Source: Haloprofundus salinisoli | GTDB taxonomy: Archaea > Halobacteriota > Halobacteria > Halobacteriales > Haloferacaceae | Direction: 5' to 3' | DNA: 64,000 nucleotides | NCBI RefSeq assembly: GCF_020097815.1 | Contig: NZ_CP083663.1 | Location: forward strand, 1,984,001 to 2,048,000 | Shown here: piece after piece, positions 45,940-55,010 of the stretch | How positions within the stretch are numbered: position 1 is the stretch's first letter | How the letters are laid out: each line of letters starts with the position of its first letter | Translations under genes and position numbers: made by a program | Notes under the pieces: model-generated | The model's input: the letters and a program-made list of their open reading frames with translations, nothing else | What the model was told of the DNA's origin: nothing | Databases searched by the model: none

Positions 45940-46017
45940 GTCCCTACTGCGTTCTACGGCTGATTAAGCGTTGGTCCGGCGGCATGCGGGCCGGGGCGGT
46001 GCGTTTGCGGTATGTGT

Positions 46018-46126
46018 TCGAGTAGTGTATCGCGAGCGGAGCGAGCGGCTGTTTTTGGTCGAGATTTTTGCAAGGAGTGGTGTGCGAGCGGAGCGAGCAC
46101 TCCCGACGCAGTAAAAAGATCGGAGT
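46018..46126 (-). repeat. 3'-end hairpin element, copy E
   Basis: On the minus strand directly after the phoU stop: CTTTTTACTGCG, a hairpin-rich stretch (GTGCTCGCTCCGCTCGCAC), TGCAAAAATCTCGACCAAAA, then CCGCTCGCTCCGCTCGCG. Less well preserved than A and B, but the order of blocks is the same. Confidence 0.6.
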
Positions 46127-46795
46127 TTAGTAGATGAGCGCGTCGTCGTTTTCGATCATGTAGAGCGTACGGGCGGCGATGTTGACCGCGTGGTCGCCGA
46201 CCCGTTCGAGGTCCCGAACGGTCAGCAGTAGCCTGGAGACGTCCTGCATCCGGCTTTCGATGTTCGCGCCGTCGTTCTCACCTTCGATGAGGTCGCGGAC
46301 GACGGTTTCGCTGGCCGCCTCACACATCGCGTCGAGTTCGTCGTCGCGTTCGGCGATGGCGTAACAGGCGTCGGTGTCGCTGCGGTCGTACGCGTCCATC
46401 GCCTCGCTGAGCATCTCCAGCGTCAAGTCGCCGATTCGTTGGATGTCGACGTCTGGGAACACGTCGCGCTCGGCGCTCTTGGCGTACCCACCGAGGTTTG
46501 TCGCGAGGTCGGCGATGCGTTCGAGGTCGGTGATGATTTTGAACGACGCGGCGATGAAGCGGAGATCGCCCGCGACGGGCTGCTGCAGCGCGATGAGGTC
46601 GATACACTGCTGTTCGAGGTCGAGGTACATCCGGTTTATCTCGGCGTCGCCTTTGATGATCTCTTCGGCGAGCTGCTCGTCTTTCTGCTCGAGCGCGTCC
46701 ATCCCCATCCGGAGGCGTTCGCTGACGACTTCGCTCATATAGAGAACGTCCTCGCGGAGAGATTCGAGCTGAGATTGATATTCGTTTCGCGGCAT
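46127..46795 (-). CDS. phoU: PhoU-family phosphate regulator, paralogue 2
   Basis: A 222-residue all-helical PhoU protein with the two repeated three-helix units. Metal-binding motifs ITDLERIADLATN and VRDLERVGDHAVNIAA (family E/DxxxD) are present. PhoU proteins restrain the Pst transporter and phosphate signalling. About half of its residues match the next phoU upstream, including an identical end (YM-ENDDALIY), so the two arose by tandem duplication. It is separated from that gene by about 230 bases that contain copy F of the hairpin element. Confidence 0.93.
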   Translation of the reverse strand: MPRNEYQSQLESLREDVLYMSEVVSERLRMGMDALEQKDEQLAEEIIKGDAEINRMYLDLEQQCIDLIALQQPVAGDLRFIAASFKIITDLERIADLATNLGGYAKSAERDVFPDVDIQRIGDLTLEMLSEAMDAYDRSDTDACYAIAERDDELDAMCEAASETVVRDLIEGENDGANIESRMQDVSRLLLTVRDLERVGDHAVNIAARTLYMIENDDALIY

Positions 46796-46939
46796 ATCTC
46801 CGACATGCGTCGGTAAGAGTAATGTATGTTGTGCCTGGGGTGGTTGCTTGGGGATTTTCGAAACACGGGATGCGATCTGGTCGATTCGACGGGGCGTTTG
46901 GGAGGGTAGCCGTGTACGTGGACCAGTGACAGCCGGAGG

Positions 46940-47023
46940 AGTGACTAGCCGTAGTATCGCAAGCGAGGCTGAAAGCCGAGCGAGGGCGACGGAGTCGACC
47001 GAACGCAGCGTAAAGGGTGGGCG
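46940..47023 (-). repeat. 3'-end hairpin element, copy F (partial)
   Basis: On the minus strand right after the stop of the first phoU: CACCCTTTACGCTGCG followed by GGTCGACTCCGTCG and CGCTCGGC...GCCTCGCTTGCG. The opening block matches copies A to E; the second block (GACCAAAAGCAC) is not clear. Confidence 0.5.
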
Positions 47024-47689
47024 CTAGTAAATGAGCGCGTCGTCGTTTTCGACCATGTAGAGCGCGCGGGCGGCGATGTTGACCGCGTGGTCGCCGACTC
47101 GCTCGATGTCGCGAATCGTGAGCAGAAACCGGTTCACCTCGCCGAACATCGGTTCGTCTCGCTTGGCCGGGTCGGATTCGACGAGGTCGCGGACCACGAG
47201 CTCACCGACGCGTTCGCAGAGACCGTCGAGTTCGTCGTCGCGGTCGGCGACCGCGTGGCAGGCGTCCGCGTCCTCACGCGCGTACGCCGACAGGGCTCGT
47301 TCGACCATCTCGGCGGCGAGATCGCCGAGGTCCTGGAGGTTTACCTCCGGGAACAGTTCGCGCTCCCGCGAGAGCACGTAGCCACAGAGATTCGCCGCCA
47401 GGTCGGCGATGCGTTCGAGGTCGGTGATGATCTTGAACGAGGCGACGACGACCCGCAAGTCGCCTGCGACGGGCTGCTGGAGCGCGAGAAGGTCGACACA
47501 CTGGCTTTCGAGGCGGAGATACCACTCGTTTATCTCGTGATCGCCCTCGACGAGCGAGCGCGCTTTTTCGACATCGCGGTCGTCGAGCGCAGAAAGCGCC
47601 TTCCGAAATCGGGCGACGACGGCTTCACCCATCGCGAGTACCTCGTCGCGCAACTCGTCGAGCTCACGCTGGAACTGCTCGCGCGGCAC
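47024..47689 (-). CDS. phoU: PhoU-family phosphate regulator, paralogue 1
   Basis: A 221-residue PhoU protein with both helical repeats and metal motifs ITDLERIADLAAN and IRDIERVGDHAVNIAA. It follows pstB by six bases and is surely part of the pst operon. It carries the same C-terminal NIAARALYMVENDDALIY as its downstream paralogue. Confidence 0.95.
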   Translation of the reverse strand: MPREQFQRELDELRDEVLAMGEAVVARFRKALSALDDRDVEKARSLVEGDHEINEWYLRLESQCVDLLALQQPVAGDLRVVVASFKIITDLERIADLAANLCGYVLSRERELFPEVNLQDLGDLAAEMVERALSAYAREDADACHAVADRDDELDGLCERVGELVVRDLVESDPAKRDEPMFGEVNRFLLTIRDIERVGDHAVNIAARALYMVENDDALIY

Positions 47690-47695
47690 GGTGGG

Positions 47696-48574
47696 TTACC
47701 CGAACTTACCCGTGATGTAATCTTCGACGCGCTGATTCTCGGGGTTCTCGAATATCTTCTGCGTGTCGTCGAACTCGACGAGTTCGCCGCCGGTGAGAAA
47801 CACCGCGGTCTTATCGGAGATCCGTGCGGCCTGCTGCATGTTGTGCGTGACGATGACGACGGTGTACTCCTCTGCGAGGTCGGCGATGAGGTCTTCGACC
47901 TGCGAGGTGGCGACGGGGTCGAGCGCCGACGCCGGTTCGTCCATCAGGATGACGTCGGGGTCGACGGCGATGGCGCGGGCGATGCAGAGTCGCTGCTGTT
48001 GGCCGCCGGAGAGGTCGAGCCCGGACTCGTCGAGGCGGTCTTGCACCTCGTCCCACAGCGCCGCCGATCTGAGCGCCTGTTCGACCGCCTCGTCCATGTT
48101 CTCGGTCTTGCCCTGTATCTTGAGACCGTAGGCGACGTTGTCGTAGATGCTCTTCGGGAACGGGTTCGGCGACTGGAACACCATCCCGATGCGTCGCCGG
48201 AGCGCGACGGGGTCGACGTCGTCGTCGTAGACGTTCTTTCCCTCGAAGTGGAGTTCGCCGTCGATTCGGCAGGAGTCGATGAGGTCGTTCATCCGGTTGA
48301 TACATCGGAGGAACGTCGACTTCCCGCAGCCGGAGGGACCGATCATCGCGGTCACCTGCTGTTTCGGAATCTCGATGTCGATGTTCTGCAGCGCCTGCGT
48401 CTCGCCGTAGAAGACGTTGAGATTTTTCGACGAGACGACAGTCTCGGTTTGCTTCGGACGGTTCAGTTTGTCGCTGTCGACCACTTCCGAGCCGGGCCGC
48501 GGCGACATCTGCGATTCGACGCTACTGTCGCTCTCGGTGTTCGGTTCGGAAGTAGTCATATTATCCTTACTCAT
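47696..48574 (-). CDS. pstB: Phosphate ABC transporter ATP-binding protein
   Basis: PstB powers high-affinity phosphate import. It is 292 residues: an acidic N-terminal extension of about 45 residues, then Walker [10 protein letters not shown], the PstB-specific [12 protein letters not shown]-loop VFQSPNPFP, signature LSGGQQQRL, Walker [14 protein letters not shown] and switch histidine VTHNM. ATG 48574 is used; the ATG five codons later is possible. It lies between pstA and phoU in the operon. Confidence 0.96.
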   Translation of the reverse strand: MSKDNMTTSEPNTESDSSVESQMSPRPGSEVVDSDKLNRPKQTETVVSSKNLNVFYGETQALQNIDIEIPKQQVTAMIGPSGCGKSTFLRCINRMNDLIDSCRIDGELHFEGKNVYDDDVDPVALRRRIGMVFQSPNPFPKSIYDNVAYGLKIQGKTENMDEAVEQALRSAALWDEVQDRLDESGLDLSGGQQQRLCIARAIAVDPDVILMDEPASALDPVATSQVEDLIADLAEEYTVVIVTHNMQQAARISDKTAVFLTGGELVEFDDTQKIFENPENQRVEDYITGKFG

Positions 48575-48577
48575 TGT

Positions 48578-50203
48578 TTACGACCTCCGCTGATATTTGT
48601 TCCGGATAAGTATCGCAGCGGCGTTCATAGAGATCATCACGGTGATGAGCGTGACGACGCCGGCGGCCATCACGCCGTACTGGAACTCGTAGGCCGGCTG
48701 TCCGACCCACGCGTATATCTGCCGCGGCATCGCGCTGAAGATGTCGAAGAAGCCGTCCGGCGGTTGGAACACCGACGCGGCGGCCCCGATCATCAGCAGC
48801 GGGGCCGTCTCGCCGATGGCGCGGCCGAACGCGAGGATGCTCCCGGTGAGGATGCCCGGCAGCGCCTCCGGGAGGACGACGCGCCGAATCGTCTGCCAGC
48901 GTGTTGCGCCCATTCCATAGGACGCCTGGCGGAGCGAACTCGGGACCGCCCGAATCGCCTCCTGCGCCGAGATGATAATGATGGGCAGGATGAGCAGTCC
49001 GATGGTCATCCCGCCGACGACGACGATACCGCTGCCGAAGTTGAGCCAGTTGACGAACAGCGCCAGCCCCAGTAGCCCGTAGACGACCGAGGGGACGCCC
49101 GCGAGATTCGAGATATTTATCTCGATGAACCGGACGAGGACCCCGAGCGGACCGTCGTTGGGTGCGTACTCTTCGAGGTAGAGCGCCGCGCCGACGCCGA
49201 TGGGGAACGACGAGACGGCGACGACGACCATCATCATCACCGATCCGATGAGCGCCGGGTAGATGCCGGCCTCCTCGGGGAACCGCGAGTTGGCGCTAGT
49301 AAGGAACTGGAAGTCGAGCCACGCCTCCGGGCCGGCGAATCCGAGCAGGTCGACCAGCGCGGCACCGAGGAGCATCCCGGCGACGACGATGAACGGGAAC
49401 AGCAGTCCGAGCGGTCGTCGCTGACGGCTACGGACGACGGATTCGACGTACAGCACCGTCGGCATCCCGGCGAACGTGAAGAGGATGACCCAGATCTGCG
49501 GCGTTATTCCGGTCGAGGGATCGATGAACACGCCTGCAGTCGCGACCGCGAACAACGCACCGGCTGTGATGGCTCCCGTTCGCCGGTCGTTTCGACGTCG
49601 GGCGACGACCAGACCGCCGACGACCGCCCCGCCCAGTCCGAACGTGAACAGGTAGATGAGCCATGCTTCCGGGATTGTGGGAAAGGTTGAGACGAACTCG
49701 AACGTAAGCGGTGCGAGCGCGACGAGGGAGGCCGCCGCGACGACGAACTCCTCGGCGAACGACGCGCCCGCTCGGAGCCGTCGGTGACCGGCGATGACGC
49801 CTCCGGCGACGACGGCGGCGACGACGAACGCGAACCATTCGACGACGCTGAGCACGTCGATAAACAGCAGCAGCACGCCGCTGCCGAGCAGCAGTCCGAA
49901 GAACGGAATGCCGAGGGCGGTTAGCGCGACCGTCGCCTCGCCGTCGCCTCGTCGCCTGTAGTAGCCGAGCGCCGCGACCGAGGGCGCGACGAGCGTGAGG
50001 AAGAAGACGAGGAACCATCCCGGGTTCGCGGTGAGCGGCCGGATAGCGTCCTTCGTCACGTAGACGAGTAGTCCGGCGACCATCACGATGCCGAACAGCG
50101 TCGCCGATAGACAGACCGCTGCGAACGCCTTTCCGGGCAGGCGGCTAATCTGTCCGGTTTCGCCGAACCAACCGCCGGTCGCTCCCTCCTGTTCGGTCGC
50201 CAT
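48578..50203 (-). CDS. pstA: Phosphate ABC transporter permease PstA, extended
   Basis: PstA is one of the two membrane subunits of the phosphate importer. The C-terminal 260 residues have the usual permease core, with the EAA loop QASYGMGATRWQTIRRVVLPEALPGI. The protein is 541 residues, against about 280-300 for typical PstA, because of an N-terminal part of some 260 residues with about seven or eight additional hydrophobic segments. Such long PstA forms are known in haloarchaea; the role of the extra part is unknown. It begins 44 bases after the pstC stop. Confidence 0.93.
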   Translation of the reverse strand: MATEQEGATGGWFGETGQISRLPGKAFAAVCLSATLFGIVMVAGLLVYVTKDAIRPLTANPGWFLVFFLTLVAPSVAALGYYRRRGDGEATVALTALGIPFFGLLLGSGVLLLFIDVLSVVEWFAFVVAAVVAGGVIAGHRRLRAGASFAEEFVVAAASLVALAPLTFEFVSTFPTIPEAWLIYLFTFGLGGAVVGGLVVARRRNDRRTGAITAGALFAVATAGVFIDPSTGITPQIWVILFTFAGMPTVLYVESVVRSRQRRPLGLLFPFIVVAGMLLGAALVDLLGFAGPEAWLDFQFLTSANSRFPEEAGIYPALIGSVMMMVVVAVSSFPIGVGAALYLEEYAPNDGPLGVLVRFIEINISNLAGVPSVVYGLLGLALFVNWLNFGSGIVVVGGMTIGLLILPIIIISAQEAIRAVPSSLRQASYGMGATRWQTIRRVVLPEALPGILTGSILAFGRAIGETAPLLMIGAAASVFQPPDGFFDIFSAMPRQIYAWVGQPAYEFQYGVMAAGVVTLITVMISMNAAAILIRNKYQRRS

Positions 50204-50246
50204 CAACAGTTCACCCCCGCGGACGTGCCGTCGTTCCGACGACGAT

Positions 50247-51167
50247 TCATTGGTACTCCTCCCGGTACCGAGACGCGACGAACGAACTGGCGAGATTCAT
50301 TGCGAACGTGATAGTGAACAGCGTGATGCCGATGGCGAACATCGCCCTGTAGGCGGTCGAACCCCCCGCGATGTCCGTCGTCACGAGTTGGACCATCGCG
50401 GCGGTCATCACTTCGAGCGACTCGAACGGACTCGGGACGAGCCGGGGTCGCATCCCGGCGGCGACGACGACGATCATCGTCTCCCCGATGGCCCGCGAGA
50501 GCGCGAGAATGAACGAGGAGAAGATGCCGGACGCCGCCGCTGGAATGACGATGCCGGTCGAAACCTCCAGTTTCGTCGCCCCGATGCCGTACCCGGCCTG
50601 TCGGAGCGAGTCGGGGACGGCGCTCATCGCGTCCTCGCTCAGACTCGAAACCATCGGGATAATCATGATTCCGATCATGATGGACGCGCTGAGGGCGTTG
50701 AACGTGCTCAGCGGGAGTCCGAGCCACTCGAGCGCGGGAGTGAGGTAGACGAGTGCGAAGTACCCGTAGACGACGGTCGGAATGCCAGCCAGGATTTCGA
50801 GTGCGGGCTTGATTATCGATCGCGTTTGGGGGCTCGCGTACTCGCTCAGGTACGTCGCGGAGGCGACGCCGACGGGAATCGCGATCAGCGCGGACAGGGC
50901 GGTGACGAACAGCGTCCCGGCGACCAGCGGAAGAACGCCGAACTCCTCTTTGATGGTCGGACTCCACTCGGTCCCAAGGAAGAATCCCACCGGCGATACT
51001 TCGAGGAAGAAATCGATCGCGTCGAACAGGAGCGTCGCGACGATAGCGGCCGTGACCGCGACCGAAAGCGCCGCACAACCGAACAACAGCCACTTGATGC
51101 TTTGCTCCCGCGCGGAGCGGATGCCCGACTGTCCGACGAAGTCGGGAGTGTTGGTTTCCTGGCTCAT
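50247..51167 (-). CDS. pstC: Phosphate ABC transporter permease
   Basis: PstC, 306 residues with six main membrane segments. The EAA-type loop is DSLRQAGYGIGATKLEVSTGIVIPAAASGI and the N-terminal cytosolic stretch is short. It pairs with PstA to form the phosphate channel and lies between pstS and pstA. Confidence 0.95.
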   Translation of the reverse strand: MSQETNTPDFVGQSGIRSAREQSIKWLLFGCAALSVAVTAAIVATLLFDAIDFFLEVSPVGFFLGTEWSPTIKEEFGVLPLVAGTLFVTALSALIAIPVGVASATYLSEYASPQTRSIIKPALEILAGIPTVVYGYFALVYLTPALEWLGLPLSTFNALSASIMIGIMIIPMVSSLSEDAMSAVPDSLRQAGYGIGATKLEVSTGIVIPAAASGIFSSFILALSRAIGETMIVVVAAGMRPRLVPSPFESLEVMTAAMVQLVTTDIAGGSTAYRAMFAIGITLFTITFAMNLASSFVASRYREEYQ

Positions 51168-51271
51168 CTTGTGGTGACTGTGTTGTGCGTCCTCAAAAGC
51201 GGCATGATTCGTGTTGTTTATCCGTGTGAACGTGTCTCCCTCCTGAAATTAGGGAGCGTCGATGTATCGGC

Positions 51272-52327
51272 TCAGTTGCCGCTGTACTGTTCGAGCTTGC
51301 TCAGGTTCTCGTCGCGCAGTTGTTGGCTGCTGGGGACGTAGCCGATCTGGCTGACGAGGTCCGTCTCGGCCTGTTCGAGGTAGTACTCCGTAAACGCGTA
51401 GACCTGCTCTTTCTCCTCGAGCGAGGACTGCGACGCGTAGATGAACAGCGGCCGCGCCATCGGGTAGTCGCCGCTCTTGGCGTTCTCGAGGCTGGGTTCT
51501 GTGCACTGGCCGTCCGCGTTCTCCTTGATCTGTACCGCTTTGACGTTGTTCTTGTTCTCCTCGTAGTAGGCGAATCCGAAGAAGCCCATCGCATACTCGG
51601 AGCCCTGGATACCCTGGATGATGCGGTTGTCGTCCTCGGTGGGTTCGTAGTCATCCCGCATCGCGTCGGCGTCTTGGATGACGTTGTCGATGAACCAGTC
51701 GAACGTCCCCGAAGACGAGGCCGGGCCGTAGAGCTCGAACTCCTCGTCGGGCCAGTCGGAGTTGATGTCACTCCACTTCTGCGCGCCGTCGGGACGCCAA
51801 ATCTGCGAGAGCTGCTCGAAGCTCAGGCAGTCGACCCAGTCGGCGTTGTTGTTGACTGCGACGGTGAGCGCGTCGCTCGCGACCTGGAACTCGATGGGTT
51901 CGACGCCGTTGTCGTTGCAGAGCTGCACCTCGCTGTCCTTAATCGGACGCGATGCGCCGTTGATGTCGGCGTTGCCGGGGCAGAAGTGGTTCTGGAACCC
52001 GCCACCGCTGCCGGTCGAGTCGACAGAGACGTTCACGTCGTGTTCCTTCATGAACTCCTCGGCCATCGCCTCGGAGACGGGGTAGACGGTACTGCTTCCC
52101 TTGATGATGACTTCGCCCGAGAGATTCCCGGAGCCGTTGGAGCCACCGTTGTCGGACCCGTTACCGGACCCGCCGTTGTTGGAGCCACCACCGTTTCCAC
52201 CGGAGTTGTCATCCGAACCGGGATTGCCAGTACAGCCCGCGAGACCGGCGACACCGGCCGCGCCTGCACCGATAATGAATTTGCGCCGTGATACGCCGTC
52301 CGTCCCCTTCGACGTCTGCTGCGTCAT
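51272..52327 (-). CDS. pstS: Phosphate-binding lipoprotein
   Basis: PstS captures phosphate outside the cell. The N-terminus has a twin-arginine motif (SRRKFIIG) and a lipobox (AGLAGC), then a Gly/Ser/Asn-rich linker of about 50 residues, then the binding domain with IKGSSTVYPVSEAMAEEF, VDSTGSGGGF and GASRPIKDSE, which hold the phosphate. It is 351 residues and the first gene of the pst operon. ATG 52327 is chosen; a TTG lies just before it. Confidence 0.95.
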   Translation of the reverse strand: MTQQTSKGTDGVSRRKFIIGAGAAGVAGLAGCTGNPGSDDNSGGNGGGSNNGGSGNGSDNGGSNGSGNLSGEVIIKGSSTVYPVSEAMAEEFMKEHDVNVSVDSTGSGGGFQNHFCPGNADINGASRPIKDSEVQLCNDNGVEPIEFQVASDALTVAVNNNADWVDCLSFEQLSQIWRPDGAQKWSDINSDWPDEEFELYGPASSSGTFDWFIDNVIQDADAMRDDYEPTEDDNRIIQGIQGSEYAMGFFGFAYYEENKNNVKAVQIKENADGQCTEPSLENAKSGDYPMARPLFIYASQSSLEEKEQVYAFTEYYLEQAETDLVSQIGYVPSSQQLRDENLSKLEQYSGN

Positions 52328-52661
52328 CAACCATTCATGACCGACTGAGACATAAGTAGCCTGCTATGACAGCTATATAGAAATAGGTATGAGAAATAGT
52401 ACCGATAGAATCCAGTGCTGAAAAAATGTCATTAAACTTACTCTATATTCGAATTGGGGCGATAACTCGTCCAGAGAGGCCTTTTATCGGGTTTCGTCGG
52501 ACGTATATTTCGCCTATCACTGCGTAATGAGTAATCAGGAGGCGTCGCGAAAAAGTCTTTGGCGGCTTCCGTTCCTTCGGGATAGCTATCACACCATATC
52601 TTAGCAGTTCAGTATATAGTTGAAGGACAGATTTATCATGTGGATACACCCATCTCCCCAC
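52328..52661. promoter_or_regulatory. Divergent promoter region between pstS and the AbrB-PhoU gene
   Basis: An AT-rich interval of about 330 bases. On the minus strand a TATA-like TATATAGC lies near 52372-52379, about 45 bases before pstS. On the plus strand AGTATATAG lies at 52610-52618, about 25 bases before an ATG at 52638 and 45 before the ATG at 52662. Repeats such as AGAAATAGGTATGAGAAATAGTAC (two AGAAATAG copies 15 bases apart, 52378-52400) could bind a phosphate regulator. No other gene is seen. Confidence 0.5.
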
Positions 52662-53663
52662 ATGGTCGAAACGCGAAAGGTGCAGGTGACGGGCGGGTCG
52701 ACGTACACAGTATCGATTCCGAAGGAGTGGGCGACCGAAAACGGCGTCAGCGCCGGAAGCGAAGTCGAGTTCTACCCCGAAGGCGACTCGCTGTTCTTGA
52801 CGCCTCGCAGCGAGGAGGAGCGAACCGAGGGCACGCTCGACATCTCGCAGCTCGAAGGCCAGGAACTCGTACGCGCGGTGATGACGATGTACGTCAGCGG
52901 ATTCGACGTTATCGCCCTCGAAAGCGGTCGTATCACGAACGACCAGCGTCGGACGGTCCGGCAGGCGACGCAGGGACTCGTCGGTCTCGAAGTGTTAGAG
53001 GAGACCCGCGACCGAATCGTCATCCGCGACCTGTTGGACTCCTCTGAGCTTTCGATTCACAACGCCGTCACTCGGATGCGACTCATCGCGCTGTCGATGC
53101 TCGAAGACGCGGTGAGTGCCCTCGCCGAACTCGACATGGACATGGCCCAGGACGTCATCCAGCGCGACGACGACGTCGACCGCCTCTACATGGTCGTCTC
53201 GCGCATCTTCCGCGCGACGCTCCGCACGCCGAAAGCCGCCGAGGAACTTGGCCTCCCGCGCGAGGTCTGCTTCGATTACCACTCCTCGGCCCGACAGCTC
53301 GAACGCGTCGCGGACCACGCGACGAAGATTGCACATCTCACGCTCAATATCGAACAACCGGTTCAGGAGGATGTCCTCGACGCGCTCTGGGAACTGCACG
53401 AGGACGCGACTACCGTCGTCGACGCGGGTATGGACGCGCTGTTCTCCGACGACAGCGTCGAGGCGACCGAAATCGCTAACGAGGCCCGCGAGTCCGTCCA
53501 GGATATCGACGCACACGCGCGCACCATCGACGAACTACTCCGCGACCTCGACCCCGTCCGCGCGCAGATGCTCGGCCTCATCGTCGACTCGCTGTCCCGG
53601 AGCGCCGACTACGGCGGCAACATCGCCGAGACGGCGCTGCAGAAGGCCGCGCCCACACCGTAA
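52662..53663 (+). CDS. AbrB/SpoVT-PhoU fusion, phosphate regulator
   Basis: A 333-residue protein. The first 50 residues form an AbrB/SpoVT-type DNA-binding domain (RKVQVTGGSTYTVSIPKEWA, then EVEFYPEGDSLFLTP), and the remainder is a PhoU-like helical region with repeats around SMLEDAVSALAELDM and LERVADHATKIAHL. Such fusions are known beside haloarchaeal pst operons and probably control them. It is divergent from pstS. ATG 52662 gives the normal AbrB start; an ATG at 52638 fits the TATA box distance better and would add eight residues. Confidence 0.88.
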   Translation: MVETRKVQVTGGSTYTVSIPKEWATENGVSAGSEVEFYPEGDSLFLTPRSEEERTEGTLDISQLEGQELVRAVMTMYVSGFDVIALESGRITNDQRRTVRQATQGLVGLEVLEETRDRIVIRDLLDSSELSIHNAVTRMRLIALSMLEDAVSALAELDMDMAQDVIQRDDDVDRLYMVVSRIFRATLRTPKAAEELGLPREVCFDYHSSARQLERVADHATKIAHLTLNIEQPVQEDVLDALWELHEDATTVVDAGMDALFSDDSVEATEIANEARESVQDIDAHARTIDELLRDLDPVRAQMLGLIVDSLSRSADYGGNIAETALQKAAPTP

Positions 53664-53800
53664 CGCCACCTTTTACGCTGCGCGGACGGCTTCGCCGCTC
53701 CTCGGCAAAAGCTCGGCCTAAAGCACTCCTCATTCGTTTCGGCGCTTCGCGCCTCCACTCAATCGTCGGCCCGCTCGCTCACTCCGTTCGCTCGCGGAAC
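53664..53800 (+). repeat. 3'-end hairpin element, copy C
   Basis: Starts at the AbrB-PhoU stop: CACCTTTTACGCTGCG, a GCGGACGGCTTCGCCGCTC imperfect hairpin, CTCGGCAAAAGCTCGGCCTAAAGCAC, then a GGCGCTTCGCGCC hairpin and TCGCTCACTCCG-type repeats. It faces copy D. Confidence 0.75.
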
Positions 53801-53829
53801 TGTGACTTGGAGACAACAAATTTCGGAAG

Positions 53830-53990
53830 CCGCAGACAAGCAGCTCTACCACGAGCGAGGGCGTAGCCCGAGCGAGTGGGCCGAGGAAGCCTCGAAGGCG
53901 CGGAGCGCCTGAGGGGGTGACGCTGTGCTTTTGGTCCAGCTTTTACCGAGCGGACGGCGAAGCCGTCCGCGCAGCGTAAAAGGTGGAGTA
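53830..53990 (-). repeat. 3'-end hairpin element, copy D
   Basis: On the minus strand after the S8e gene: CACCTTTTACGCTGCG, hairpin GCGGACGG-CTTCG-CCGTCCGC, TCGGTAAAAGCTGGACCAAAAGCAC, then a GGCGCTCCGCGCC hairpin. Compared with copy C the inner stem shows paired base changes. C and D are head-to-head between convergent genes. Confidence 0.75.
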
Positions 53991-53999
53991 GAAAGCTCG

Positions 54000-54374
54000 T
54001 TACTCGTCAACGAGGACGGCGTTGACCTGTCCGGTCTGGCCCGGACGGGAGGTCACGCGGGCGCGGCCGGCGGAGGTTTCGATGACCGCGCCCTTCGTGA
54101 TGATGTTCCGGCGGGCGTAGTTGACGTTCGAGGGGTTGTCGACGACGGTCTCGATGTCGGCCTCGCTGACCTCTCCGCCCTGTGCGACCTGCGCGACGTT
54201 CGTCGCCAGCGCACGGGTTTTGGTGTTACTGCCGCGGGAGTCGATGATCTGGAATCGAGGTTCGCCGACGGTGGTCTCCGCCGGTTCGCGGCCGAGTTGG
54301 TAGCGCTTCTTGTTGCTGGACGGTCGGAGGCGACCGCCGGTTCGCTTTCGCTGGGAGCGTCCTTGGTCTTTCAT
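54000..54374 (-). CDS. rps8e: 30S ribosomal protein S8e
   Basis: An archaeal/eukaryotic small-subunit protein, 124 residues. It starts MKDQGRSQRKRTGGRLRPSS and ends in the conserved VTSRPGQTGQVNAVLV. I use ATG 54374, since the seven residues before it (in an open frame) are not conserved. Single gene, followed by copy D of the hairpin element. Confidence 0.96.
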   Translation of the reverse strand: MKDQGRSQRKRTGGRLRPSSNKKRYQLGREPAETTVGEPRFQIIDSRGSNTKTRALATNVAQVAQGGEVSEADIETVVDNPSNVNYARRNIITKGAVIETSAGRARVTSRPGQTGQVNAVLVDE

Positions 54375-54528
54375 ACCCCGAAGAACTGCCAGCAACTACT
54401 TGAATCGCTCGAACTTGTATCGCCGGTCCGCGTCGACGCGCGTCGAAGGGTCGCACGTGGCCGGCTCTCGACGCCGAACTCGCCGCGAGTAGCAAGCTTT
54501 ACTGACCGCCCAACCCGTGGTCTCGTCT

Positions 54529-54987
54529 ATGAGTCTGCGGACCGCAACGGCTGTCCCGTTTCGCCAGCGCGGGAGCGAACGCCTCGGCGAGGGGGAGTTC
54601 GTCGTCGTGCTGTCGCTGGACCGCGGGTGGTTTTCGCCGGACCAGGCGAAACGGCTCGTCGACGTGGCGGTCGGCCGCGGCCTACTCGACCGCGACGACG
54701 AGAGCGACGACCTCGTCCCCACGTTCGACCCCGACGACGTCGAGATCCCGCGCGAGTTCGTTCCCGACGAGTCCATCCTCCAAGAACAGTCGACGTTCGA
54801 GCGCGTCCTCGACGCGCTGGTCGCCGCCGGCGTCGACAAACAACACGCGGTGGCGACGGCCAACGAGCGCCAGCACCGTCTCGGCGTGACGTTGGAGACC
54901 GCGGCGGTACTCACCGCTCACAACGAGGGTGTCGACGTCGCCGATGTCGCCGACGCCGTCCGAGCCGACCTGACCGAAACCGAGTAA
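54529..54987 (+). CDS. DUF2240 family protein
   Basis: A 152-residue acidic protein typical of archaeal DUF2240: SLRTATAVPFRQRGSERLGE at the start, then VVLSLDRGWFSPDQAKRLVD and a helical C-terminal domain with a helix-turn-helix-like GVDVADVADAVRADL. Function unknown. A TATA-like box (CTTTACT) about 27 bases upstream supports ATG 54529. It is followed by another small gene 23 bases on, probably in one operon. Confidence 0.85.
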   Translation: MSLRTATAVPFRQRGSERLGEGEFVVVLSLDRGWFSPDQAKRLVDVAVGRGLLDRDDESDDLVPTFDPDDVEIPREFVPDESILQEQSTFERVLDALVAAGVDKQHAVATANERQHRLGVTLETAAVLTAHNEGVDVADVADAVRADLTETE

Positions 54988-55010
54988 CCCGCGACGCTTC
55001 TTCAGTCGGT

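Noticed and set aside
47087-49075. A 662-codon plus-strand frame opposite phoU, pstB and pstA
   Set aside because: Antisense of three clear genes, with no domain of its own.
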